Below are positions 1 through 11,752 of a stretch of DNA of 64,000 nucleotides, piece after piece. A program made the position numbers and the translations under genes. Below the pieces are notes generated by a model. The model was not told the origin of the DNA, searched no databases, and saw only the letters and a program-made list of their open reading frames with translations. The DNA is from Adineta vaga (taxonomy: Eukaryota > Rotifera): NCBI GenBank assembly GCA_021613535.1, contig CP075493.1, positions 8,308,001 to 8,372,000 on the forward strand. Reading direction: 5' to 3'. Position 1 is the first letter of the stretch; each line of letters starts with the position of its first letter.

Positions 1-3000
1 TGTCATCAACAATGTTAAATAAACGATTGTATCCATGCTCAAAATCGGACGTGGGTCGTATCAATGTAACATCGAGTTGGGAAGTAATGAATGCATTAAA
101 GCAAGTCAATTATAATCAAACACGTATCTCGCCAGAATGTGATTGTTGGAAAAAAATGCAAACATGTCCAGTAGGTGCTGGTGGACCATCAGTAAATTTT
201 GATAGAACCGAAACCAAAGATATTCTTTATGATTTGCAAGAATTTAATATAACAGATTGGTTAATAAAAACAGAATATAATCTTGAATATCTAATGAAAC
301 GATTTGGTGGGTTTGAATTTTTGTCGTCATCTATGTCGAAAAGTATTGATCTTGTCAATGAAACATTGCTTAATCAATTAATAAATGTTACCAATGGAAA
401 TAATCAATCATCAACAAATATCGATAGCAAGAAAATTGCTTCATTATTTCGAATCTATCCACCACAAGCTTCAGTAAGTAAATTCTTTTCTAGTAACCTA
501 AGATGCTTCAACTTTGCTTTACAATAACATTCACTTGTATTTCTCTATAGGTCTGGTATAATAATAAAGGATGGTTATCAAGTGTTGCATTTCTAAATGT
601 ATTCAACAATGCACTCTTACGAAGTATTCTTCTCAAAAACGATTCATTAAGCCCTATCCATGATTATGGTATAACAGCAATCAATCATCCATTGCCTCAA
701 AATGATATTCAAATTGATAATGATTTACAAAGTCGTACTGTATTAGAACTTTTTACTGCAATATGTATTATCTTTGCACTAGCATTTATTCCTGCAAGTT
801 TTCTTGTTTTTCTTATTGATGAACGTGTAACAACATCGAAACATTTACAATTTGTTAGTGGTGTCAAAGGTAAACATTTTCAAGCTTTAATTTGATCTAT
901 AGAAAATCAATCTATTCTTTCTTTTTCTTTAGGTATGACCTATTGGTGTTCGAATTTTCTTTGGGATTTATCAAATTATACTATTTCAATTATATTTTGT
1001 CTGATCGTATTTCTTGCATTTAATATTGAAGCGTACGTGGCGAAAACAAACTTTCTCTGTCTTGTTCTACTTTTGCTTCTTTATGGTTTTGCAATTATTC
1101 CATTAATGTATCCAGTTAGTTATCTATTTGAAACACCATCAACAGGTTTTGTACTTATATCATGTATAAATATATTTATTGGTTTAATTACAACAATATC
1201 AACATATACATTGGACACATTCGATGATGAACCTGATCTTGTACGAATTAATAACATTTTAACAAAATTATTTTTGATTTTTCCACATTATTGTCTTGGT
1301 CGAGGCTTATTTGATCTGAGTAGAACACATGCAACCAATGTGTTCAGTGCTAAATACAGTTTGTTATAGAATTTACGAAGAAAAGTGTTTTTAGAGTAAA
1401 TGTTTCAATTTTAGTTTCAGGTTATGTTTGGATCTCACCACTTCAAATGAATATTGTCGGACGAAATCTATTTGCTTTATTTCTCGAAGGAATCATTTTT
1501 TTTCTATTGGCTATTCTTGTTCAATATCGATTTTTTATACCTGATCGGTAATGATAAATGTTTTTCCTTGTTGAAAGCATCATTCAATTCAATTCTTTAC
1601 ATGTTATTCATAGAGGTTGCATTCGTACATCGAAGAATTTAAAATCAACAAATGAAGATGAAGATGTTAGAATCGAAAGGGAACGAATCTATATGGATCG
1701 AAATAATACCACTAATGATGTTTTACGAATGGTAGATCTCGTAAAAGTAAAAACAAAGAATTCGAAATTAAAAAGATATTTCAATGTTTCTAAGTATAGA
1801 TATATGGAGGAGTGGTTGGTAAACAATTTACGGCTGTTAAACAAACTTGTGTTGGTGTAAAACAAGGTGAATGCTTTGGTCTATTAGGTATAAATGGTTC
1901 GGGTAAATCAACAACATTCAAAATGCTTACAGGAGAAATATCTATGACAGATGGAGATGCTTATGTGAATAATTATAGTGTTATTAAACAATTAGATCAC
2001 GTTCGTCAAAATATCGGGTAGAAGAAATTCTTTTGGATTAAGAATAGAAATTAGCGGAAAATTTTTTTCGTTTTAGTTATTGTCCACAATTTGATGCACT
2101 TGATTCTTTATTAACAGCACGAGAGCATTTGTATTTCTATGCTCGACTACGTGGAGTTCAAGAGAAGAATATCTCATTTGTAATTGATTTTACGATTTGT
2201 TCTTTTTTTTCTAAGATTTTCATATTGTTTAGATAGTCGATTGTTTATTAAAACGACTTGGTTTAACTCTATGGGCTGATCGACCAACAGGACAATATTC
2301 TGGTGGAAATAAACGAAAATTATCAACAGCCATTTCATTAATAGGAAATCCTTCTATCATATTTATGGATGTAAGAATCATTAAAACATTTCTATTTCTT
2401 AACAATGAAAAGAGTCTGAATGTTTTCCATCTGTTTCGTATTAGTTATTCTATACAATAGATATTTTATTTATGTTATTGTTTACTTGATGTAAAACGGT
2501 AATGACACGAAGTCGCACTGTTTTTAATTAAGATGAGAAAATGAAATTTCCAATGAATAGAATCACGAGTACCAACTAAATTGAATTTTATTTAGGAACC
2601 AACAACAGGAATGGATGTACGTGCAAAACGATTTCTATGGGATTGTATATTGACTTTAACTCGTCAAGATCAAAAATCTGTTGTAATAACATCACATTCT
2701 ATGGAAGAATGTGAAACATTATGCAATCGTAAATAACAAAATAAAAATTTTGAAAAAATAAACACGAAACTTATTCTTATTTAGGACTTGTTATTATGGT
2801 TGCTGGAGAATTTAAATGTCTCGGAAGTGTTCAACATTTGAAAGAAAAGTCTTTTAAAATTCTTTTTCTATTAGCAGTACAAAACCTATCTTTCTATCTA
2901 GATTTGGTGATGGTTATACCATACTTATTCGTACAAATATTCATATCAATAGACAAATTGTAATTGATTACATTCAAAAATCGATTCCCGAAGCAATCAT

Positions 3001-3259
3001 TAAAGAAGAACATAATAAAATGATACATTTTCGTGTATCAACAAACATTTGTTTACACAGAATATTTAGTATTTTAGAAACTGCTCGAAAAGATTTAGTT
3101 AATCTTGTTGAAGATTATACAGTTTCACAAGTTACACTTGATGATGTCTTCGTAAATTTCGCTAAAATGCAACAAGATAATCATGATTTGGAAGAAAAAA
3201 CTGAACATGAAAGTCTTTATGAATTAACTCATCGGAAAACAAATAGTATTCGTAAGTGA
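1..3259 (+). CDS. ABC transporter subfamily A (ABCA1/4/7-like), C-terminal part, 5' end outside window
   Basis: This is the second half of a full-size ABCA lipid exporter of the plasma or endosomal membrane. The first exon encodes the second extracellular loop, including TCPVGAGGP typical of ABCA1/4. Six hydrophobic segments follow (about 740-1540). The second nucleotide-binding domain has Walker [10 protein letters not shown] near 1890, signature [10 protein letters not shown] near 2300, Walker B IIFMDEPTTGMD split by an intron at 2370-2596, and H-loop SHSMEE near 2700. The C terminus [14 protein letters not shown] matches the ABCA1 end. Exons read by phase: 1-473, 551-869, 933-1358, 1421-1547, 1614-1746, 1800-2017, 2077 onward, with the last ending in TGA at 3257-3259. 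All catalytic motifs are intact. Which ABCA paralogue it is cannot be settled without the N-terminal half. Confidence 0.93.
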
Positions 3260-3565
3260 CGTTTTTTCCGTAACTATCATAATATTTTGATCTTTCCTAG
3301 CAGATCCAATGTGAATATTTTGAATAAATCAATGGGAAATTTTTGTTTATCTCTCTATGAAAACAATCATTCAATACTTTCAGATCTGTATTTTTTTTGC
3401 TCTTTTTTGTTTTGTTTTATGCATGCATATGATTATTTAAATATACAATCTTTGAGATGACAAAAACAAATGCACTAGAAATAGTTTCTTTTTTCTTTCT
3501 TTATTGACATGGATAAATGAGAATGATATGAGCGAATTGCATGTTTTTTAATTCAATAACAAATG
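3260..3565. other. Spacer between convergent genes
   Basis: This 3' intergenic spacer between the ABCA gene and the peptide precursor on the opposite strand is AT-rich with T-runs. I see no gene in it. Confidence 0.6.
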
Positions 3566-4282
3566 TTATGCGCGATCGTTTGCAATTTGTTGTCGTGTCA
3601 AATCTCGTATTGAACGTTTTCGACCACTGAGTGGACTCATACAACAAAATCGACCTAGGAGAAAAGAAAACAACGATAATGATTTCTAATATTTAGAATA
3701 AATCTTACGTTGTACACTTGATTCAACTGGTATTGCTATAGCTTGGTTATTGAATGATGCATCCTCTAGTGGACTAGCATAATTTTCAAAAAACATTTGT
3801 CGAAGAAGAGCACGTCGTATATCGTCAGTTCCTTGCTAGAAAAAAAAGTATATATCGTAGACATTTGAAAAGTGTACTTAATTATTTTTGATTAGACTAA
3901 TAATTTTATCGATAAATTGTTTCTTTTTTGTTTTCTTCCGTCGATCTACTTAGCCTTGTTCATGAAACAATAGTGTCGTCTCAGATACTCATATACATAC
4001 AAATCTGTCTGAGAGTTCAAGAGATCTCATCCATGATGACAAGGTCAATAACTTTCCGAATGGAAACGATCGTGTTTAGGTCAAGGCAATAGATTATGTT
4101 TACGCTAATGCATGGAATATGAAAGATAAGAAGTGATTTCATAGACATACCTGATCGATATCATCATGCATAAGTCGAAATGAATGAACCGAAAGAAATT
4201 GATTAAGAACAAAAAGAAATACAAATAGATAGAAGATTGTCATTGATGATGAATTAATGTTTTGTTTTCCAATGCCAAACAT
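3566..4282 (-). CDS. Candidate neuropeptide / peptide-hormone precursor, 115 aa
   Basis: Three exons join in phase (4282-4151, 3835-3709, 3654-3566) to give 115 residues. The N terminus has a hydrophobic signal-type stretch (about residues 14-33, TIFYLFVFLFVLNQFLSV). A spacer follows with an RR site at DDIRRALLRQM. The C-terminal exon then reads QRR-FCCMSPLS-G-RKR before a 15-residue tail. This is the layout of a neuropeptide precursor: a dibasic site, a short peptide, an amidation-donor glycine and a tribasic site. The predicted product is an eight-residue, C-terminally amidated peptide with two adjacent cysteines. I do not recognise the family; it is not an obvious CCHamide, allatostatin C, elevenin or CCAP. 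Exon phases (0, then 1) agree and all three exons are open, supporting a real gene. Receptor and role are unknown. Confidence 0.66.
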
Positions 4283-6205
4283 GATGAATTTTTTTTATTG
4301 TTTAAATGTTTCTATTGAAGGGAAATGTTTTGAAATGATCTGAGTTGGGTTGAGTGAGTCTGCTGATATAGTAATGATCGAAGAAATCTTTCAAATGATC
4401 TCTCGTACACAAAGCGGAAGAACAAGAGAACGTGACAAGAGATAATGCTTTTCATAAATGGAAAAAAATAGAGAGAGAAAGAAAGAAAGAAAGAAAGAGT
4501 ATGAATGATACATGAAATCGCATCAATTTCCTTGTCCTTTCTCTCTCTCTCTCTCTCCTCCTACCAGAAAACATTATTTATGAATATCGAAATAAATTAC
4601 TTTTACATGAACAATAAAAATTGCAAGATATTTATAAAAATTTGCAATTTACAAATTATGCCAGCTGTTATGTATGATAGCAGAAGACAAGTCACGACTT
4701 TGAAATAAATAGATAATAAAAATACCAAAATATTCTATGAATATGTTTCCATTACGTCGACAAAGTTTCAACAAACATTTTCAAGTATCAACTAGATGTT
4801 CATTTATAGAGAAAGAAACTAAATGAATTGCTTATATGCATGTAAATCTTAAATGAAATGTGATTAGTAGATTTTATCAAACGATGATCCAAATAGTGAT
4901 AAACGACTTCGGCAAAAAAACTGCAGCATTCGTTTTACTGAGACTCGGATTGATGATCGATGTTTTATAACAAACGATTGGTGAGCTAAGACAAAACTAT
5001 GCTGATAATATCATTCAAATACAGCAAACTCTAAACAACAACAATAAACCATAACGCAATGTACAATATTATTGATTTAATGAACTGATATAATGATGGT
5101 CGGTTGATTATTTCGAAAAACTTACAGAAACCATTGAAGAAAAGTCACAATAGTTTACTTTTTGTTTTATATTTGTTCTATTGATTCTCTCTTGATCAGT
5201 CTCTGTAATCATATTGCTATTGTTTAAATGAATTCTGTTCAATTGAAACTTTCCATGAGACAAGGTAAAATGTTTCTACGCATATGATTGTGTTCTTAAA
5301 ATAGAATTCATCTTCAAGATACACTCAATATTATATTGTGAAAAGACACTTATAGTTTAATTAAATGTGTGTTTGAAAAATATGGTTTAGATAGAGATAG
5401 ATGATCATTTTTCATTAATCAATCAATGTCAAACATTTCCATTTTGTATTATCCCAAACACATGGTTAAAATATCTCCACAAGAATGTATGAGATTTTCA
5501 AAACAAATCATTTGAAAAGGGCAATTTCTAGTCGGAAAAACGATTTAAAAGGTTATCCTTTGCATCTGACATTCTTTTCTCTAAGATATGATTATTAGTA
5601 AAGCTTTATAGTTGAAGTTAAAATCTTAATCCTTAACCTTAGAGAATGACGTCTTTTTCTATTCTTGTCAAGGTTTTCATTTATTCAGAAAAGAATCATT
5701 CTTATGAGTCTAAAGGTCAAGGGATATTTTTCAGACGTTGATCATTTCATCGTGTCTTGTTCCGAATTGACAAATCAATATTGTGGCGAAACAGGGCGGG
5801 AAAGGAAGGAAATGAATGATAAAACATATTATGCAAATGATTTGGTGTACTTTAATGATTTAACTAATAATCGTATTTTAGAATTGATAATGATTCTTCG
5901 CTAATGAATACAAATACAAATCTATTGAATAAACTATTAACGTATAAGAAAAAGATGAATATAACCTGTGTTGATTGGAAAAAAACCTGCATACAATATA
6001 ATAGATATATTATTTATTTCGTCATCAAAATTACTGAAAACTATTATTTTATCAAAAAAAGCAAAATAGAATATGAAGATATGTTGTTGAGTTAGTAGTT
6101 TACTTACAAAAAAAGTGATTATAAAGATTCAAAGATATATATATTAGATCGAGCAAAATGTATTATTTTCATCACAGATCGTTAGGAAGAGTTGTATTCA
6201 TATAA
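4283..6205. other. Intergenic, no supported gene; GA/TC microsatellites
   Basis: This 1.9 kb AT-rich stretch lies between two minus-strand genes. It holds (GAAA)n/(TC)n tracts near 4470-4558. A few short open frames at 5665-6095 have ordinary intergenic composition and no recognisable domain. The left end should contain the promoter of the peptide precursor. Confidence 0.5.
4470..4558. repeat. Opposed (GAAA)n and (TC)n tracts
   Basis: A purine tract of GA and GAAA units (about 4470-4499) is followed about 45 bases later by a CT/TC tract (about 4539-4557). The two arms are roughly complementary and could fold into an imperfect hairpin. Confidence 0.7.
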
Positions 6206-7378
6206 TTAAACATCGGACATCATTATATTGGTAACACGTTCACTGGGTTTAGATGAGGATGAAGTATTTGTAGTCGATTGAACATCGGATGATTTGATAT
6301 TATCAGCAGAATCTAAATAGAAATACATATATTTGAATCAAGAATAAGTTTATTAAATAAGCAACAAGATAACACTATGCATTTGATCTTATTCAAGGGC
6401 ACAAAAAAACTTGCTCAGTTCAAATTTATATTTACTTTATTGATTTACAGAGAGATATCTTTTCTTTATAGATAACCAACCATTGAGAACAACAATGATT
6501 CGTCCAGTAAATAGCATGTTTCTGGATAAAAATAGTTTCTTTTTCTTAATGATTTCTTATCGAAGTATTACATTTCATACAAAATCTAAATACAATCGAA
6601 CTGAACAAATAATACTACTTCTCATCTGAGTTGTTGTATAGATAAACTTAAATCTTTACTAATATCACATATTTACAACAGATACCAACCTTGAGAATGA
6701 ACTGTTTTCTGATCACGATCACTGTGAGAAGCATTAGGATCAAATGAATCGTCTTCACTATCATCATTATCGATTGTCCACATTTTTCTTCCTCGTCCAA
6801 CTCCTGAAATTTGTCTCATTAAACTAACACCTGGTCGTTGTAACGGAACGGAATAACCCACATCGAATGATGGTTTTTGACATAACCATAATGAGCCAAG
6901 TTTTTTTACTTCATCATTTTTATTTTCAATTAAAAATGACGAATTGGAATCTAATGGATTACAGCTACTGAATCCACACATTTTGAAATTATTAATAATT
7001 CGGTTTTGTTCTGAATGTTCAATATGTGTTAAAAGATGACCATTAGGACGGAGTGTTCGGAAAAATTGAGTTACTAAATTAATATCGATGGACGGATCTT
7101 TTTTATTAATCAAATCGAAAAGAATCAGATCAATAGAAGATGTTGCACGTCGAGCTGTTTTTCAAAAAGAAAACACAAAAGTATTCAATTCTTGTTTCTT
7201 GTATCAAGATAAAAGTTTAAAACCTACATTGTAACAATTCGTTGATATTTTCAGATGCAATTTGTGCTGTTTTTGATTTCATACGTATAATATCTTGAAA
7301 AGCAGGAATATTATCTTGATCAGTATCTAATGTCCAAACAATCAGGATACTTTTAGCATTACCAAAAATATCATCCAT
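6206..7378 (-). CDS. CIAPIN1: Anamorsin/CIAPIN1 (Dre2)-like protein lacking the C-terminal Fe-S cysteine motifs, 240 aa
   Basis: Three exons (7378-7228, 7154-6690, 6312-6206) join in phase to 240 residues. The N-terminal half is the inactive methyltransferase-like domain of anamorsin: SENINELLQS, SSIDLILFDLI and FFRTLRPNGHLL line up with VENIKQLLQS, SSFDIILSGLV and ARILRPGG of the animal proteins. The linker keeps the diagnostic KPSFDVGYSVPL (family KPNFEVGSS) and KMWTIDNDDSEDD (family KLWTLSANDMEDD). Anamorsin normally continues into two cysteine clusters that bind 2Fe-2S and 4Fe-4S and pass electrons in cytosolic Fe-S assembly. Here the last exon is a Ser/Thr-rich tail ending VTNIMMSDV with no cysteines. 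I found no cysteine-motif exon in the 377 nt last intron. It could be a paralogue that lost electron transfer, or the gene model could miss an exon. Confidence 0.8.
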
Positions 7379-8479
7379 AATTCAATTTTATTTACAAAAC
7401 AATCTGAAAAAATATATTTAAATTTAAAATATCCATAAAAGTGATGTTTCGATTTTTTGAAGGTTTATTATTTGTGAAGCATGTTCAACATAGGATATAC
7501 ATCATTCTTTAACAAATACGTTTGAAACTTTCGAAGAAGAGTGTAAATCACAGAAATCCATCCTGATATCGATACTTAATGCTTAAGAATAGAAGTCTTT
7601 TAATAAAATAATTTCGAGCATAGTCAACTTGATCTTAAACAAGAAATAGCAAACGAATATATATTTAACATTCTATTAATACTGCTTCAATTCATCTTTT
7701 CATCAATCGCGCATGAATAAGATGCATTGAAGTTGAATCGCTGTTTCTCTTTCTTTCGATAATTAGATAGATTTTAATATTCAATCAATAGTCAAGAAAA
7801 TCTATCATAGATAAATCGAGGAATATTTTAACGTCAATATTTACTTTCATCGAACTGATAAAATATATCGAATTATACGATTAATACAACAAACAGATAA
7901 GATTTTCTCCTTTTCTTTATTTCAAACAGAAAAGAACGCATCAATTGAGTCCATATTTTGAAGAAGATGAAACATACACACGTATACAGTACGAAAGATG
8001 ATGAAAGCAAACGAAAAATGTGTGCATATTTTTTGAAACCAAAGACAGAAGAAGAAAAAAAGACAATTCGAAGACAGTGTAGATGATGAATATCAAATGA
8101 AAAGAAAAAAAATATGTTGAAATTCGTTCTGTTGAAATGATCAGCACCATGACAATGTCTCCGGGTTTGTTTGTTTGTTTTAAAGAATGTTGACACGGAC
8201 AAAAGAAAAACCAAAAGAAAAAGAAAACAAAAGGAAAACTGAACTAGATCATCTATGTACACTCATACAGTTGAACAGAATAAGAAAGAACAAAAAAAAC
8301 TGAATTTAAGAGAAATGAAAAAGAAAATGACAAATCGATGATGTTCACGTTTTATTTATTGGTTTTTAAATATATACACGTAGATATTCTTTTTAAAGCG
8401 TCTTTACGCGTATTTATAGAAAGGAAAAAAATATATATATATGTATATGTATGTATAAATATAAGATACTATTTTGGTA
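7379..8479. other. Intergenic, no supported gene
   Basis: This lies between the start of the CIAPIN1-like gene and the stop of the kinase gene, both on the minus strand. The minus-strand open frame at 7873-8262 is Phe/Ser/Leu-rich with no domain and looks like a by-product of A/G-rich plus-strand sequence. An (AT)n-rich run lies at 8425-8465. Confidence 0.5.
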
Positions 8480-11400
8480 TCAGTTCGAACTGTCATTCAT
8501 AGATAATTGAGCTGTTCGAGCTGATGCAGTTGTTGTCGAACGTTTTGGATAGGAACGAAGATATTCATCTTCACTCAATTGATTTACATCTGGCCGATCT
8601 CGAACATTATAAGTTAGACAACGTCTAATGAATGACTAATAAAAGAAAATGAATAGTAACAACGAATAAAATATACATGTCTACACATTTCGAATACATA
8701 GAGAGAGAGAGACACTTAATTTCTAATGATTTACTAAACGGTAATTCTTTTTCGTAAGAACTCATGATCTAACAAGTATTATTGATCTCTTTCTTTACAT
8801 GATCTTTATCAAAACAATAGCTTTGACAAAAGAACTAACCGTTATAGATAGTCAAAATCGAAATGTTGTCTTCACTATGTATTCATAAGGTTTTCTCTTT
8901 TCAATTGCTGATTTTCTACAGAAAAAAGAACGTTTACTTACTTTTGCTCCATCAGATATGATTGGTTTTGCAGGAAATTCTACTTCTTTGGCTTTTAATA
9001 TTGTTTGATTTTCTAATATTGCAGCTTGTGATTGATTATGTCCATAAGGTTTTCGTCCGTATAAACACTGGAAAAAAATACAACCTAAACTCCATACATC
9101 GACTTTTGAAGAGATTTTTGGAGGATTCGGTCCTTGAACAAACACTTCTGGTGGAAGATACCAATATGTTCCCGCTCCTTGAGAAGTTAAATCCATGCCA
9201 TGTTCTGGATCGTAAGTATCTTCACACATTTGTTTACTTAAACCAAAATCGGTTATTTTGATTTCTCCACTACTTGTTCCACTACCCAACAGAATATTTG
9301 CTGGTTTTAAATCGAAATGAATCACAGGTGGTTTGATACCATTATTTAAATATCTTAATGCACTAACAGTCTGCATAACTACAGAACGTGCTTCTTTTTC
9401 TGGTATATATTTATGTTGTTTTAAAAAGAAATCAATATCATTGCCTTCGATATATTCAAGGACCGTACAGAATCTAAATAAATAGTTATGTAAGATTATG
9501 AATCTATGTAAATAATTATTCTTACGAATCAGTATCAATTTCGAATACATCGTACAGACGAACGATTCGAGGATGATCAAGTGTTTTAAGAATATCACAT
9601 TCGCGTAATGCATGTCTAATAAGAACAGTGAAATTTTCATAATGATATAAAATGATTCTTACTTTATATAATTCGCCTTCTTTTCTTCTTTCCATTCTTT
9701 ATTAAGTTGATGTACTTTAACTGCAACGTAACGTTGTTCTTTCAAACAGAATGCCTATGGAGAGATAAATTAAAATTTGAAACGATATTATTCTTTTTTT
9801 TTCTTATCTACTTTGTGAACTTCACTGAAACCACCTTTGCCAATCAAAGATAGCAGTAGATAACGATCATTCAGCACGGGATGATCTTGAAATCTAGAAT
9901 AATAAAGATTAATTATCATGAAATTACACTTGTTAGATTATAGACATATTTTCAACTCATCGAATACAATCTAGTGAGATCTTTTCGTATAACTTACCTG
10001 GAATGATCTTCATTATAGATACGTTTTAATTCACGTATATGTAAATTTCTTTCTCTTTCAAGTTTTTCATATTCAATTTGAAGATCCATTTCTTCTTTTT
10101 TCAATGATGCTTGACGTAAACGTAAGATTTCATCAGATTCATTCCACTCACTAACTAATGTTCTATTAAAAATAAACAAGATATTAACTAAAATAGATTT
10201 CATAATTTCAACTTACGCTTTATTTGCATCATTCGTTGTTTTCATACCATCATTACTACTCTCATCTTGTACTACAAATCCACCAGTACGATCTTTTGTT
10301 CTTGATTTTGAATTTGGTGTTTTAGGTGGTTTTTCTTTTACTTCACAATTTGGTCGACGTCGTAATAAATTACGTCGTTCACGATCGAGTTCTTCTCGAG
10401 CACGTTGTAGCATTTCTTGTTGTCTTCAAACACGGAAAAGAAATTCAAAAGAAAAGCTATTGAATTTAACATACTTAGTTATGTCAGTAAATGCAGAACC
10501 GTCTGTCCAGTTTTCTACAAATGTTGCACCTTGTCTTTGTGTTACAAATTGTCCTAGTCTCAAACGATTTTCCATACATTTTTGTCGTGCTTGTTTTCTT
10601 TCTAATGTTGACTAAACGAAAGCATATCATTTGAATTTTCTTTTCATAGAATAAAATTCATCGACTTACTTTCTCTACAAGTAATTTTTTGTTAACTGCC
10701 AGACATTTTTGAAGTATATTATTCTGTTTATCGAAATCTTTCTTTGTGTCTGATATTTGTCGACGTATATCATCTCGTTCCTAATCAAACAAAAGAAAGA
10801 TGATTTTGAAATGATAAATTTCATCTAGTTACTCTAGTTAAACTTTGTATTTGACTGTTCTTAGCATCGAGTTCATTAGATGAAGAATTTATAGATCCAG
10901 TTATCTCAGTCTAAATATTTTCAATAAATAGAACAAAAGAATATAAGGAAAATTTGTATGTTTAGTTTACTTGAGTTTGTTTTGAATTAACAGTTGAAAT
11001 ATTCGATGATTCCGATGTATGATTAGAATTTGAACATGAATCACTTTGTGCAGATGAGGCAGGAGAGAAACCGATTTCTCGATAATTTGGAATATTCTTC
11101 GAAAAACCGAAATCTAATAAATCAATCATTTCCTTCGTTTTTACTTTATTTATATCTGTAGGAAGTTTTTTTTCGGTAGATGATTGTATAGCATTTGATA
11201 TTGAAGGTTCTTGTTGTTGTTTTGGCTGGCTCATATTCATATCACTTTTACGTCGTTTTACTTTTTGACCATCAGAATTATCGTCAGATTTAGGCGTTCG
11301 TTTGCGTCGTACTTTATCCGTTGTTGAATGTTTTTTCAATAGAGTAGAATTTGATACGGATGTTGTGGAACCAAACAAACGAAATGGAGAAGTTGGAATG

Positions 11401-11752
11401 GATTGAAAATCAAGAATTTCACTCTCAGGAGGATTGGCTAAATCTTGTTGAGACAAATGCTAAAAAACGTATAGATTTCTCTTTCAGAAACAAACGAAGA
11501 ATCATATAGAAATAGTTAACATACACGTTGTATAACGTTATTGGATGTTGTTGCACGATTATCGACAGATTCACTACGTTGAGGAAATAATCTGAATGTT
11601 AAGGGAAGAACATCTTGACCTTTAATTTCGTCGATTGGGATAGAAAAGAAAAACATATTTATAATTAGTTTTCTAGATTAAAATGACACATTTTCGTTAT
11701 TCTTACCACGAGAATTGAATTGATTTTCTGTTGGTTTTGAAACGAGATTCAT
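8480..11752 (-). CDS. TLK: Tousled-like serine/threonine kinase
   Basis: This is a nuclear Tousled-like kinase, a family that phosphorylates ASF1 and acts in chromatin assembly during S phase. The start at 11752 gives [12 protein letters not shown]. Next come a Ser-rich basic region with KVRRKRTPK and QKVKRRK (nuclear-localisation type, about 11300) and coiled-coil exons (about 10860-10000). The C-terminal kinase has glycine loop GKGGFSEV (about 9840), VAVK lysine (about 9715), catalytic HFDLKPAN (about 9310), DFGLSK (about 9240), [10 protein letters not shown] and [10 protein letters not shown]. The C-terminal exon (about 8637-8480) encodes RDRPDVNQL and the family-typical DEYLR tail. There are roughly a dozen short introns; the one from about 8640 to 8940 is the longest. 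All catalytic residues are present. HFDLKPAN replaces the more common HYDLKPGN. Confidence 0.93.

Noticed and set aside
7873-8262. Minus-strand 129-codon Phe-rich frame
   Set aside because: Composition follows the A/G-rich plus strand; overlapping frames are equally open; no motif.
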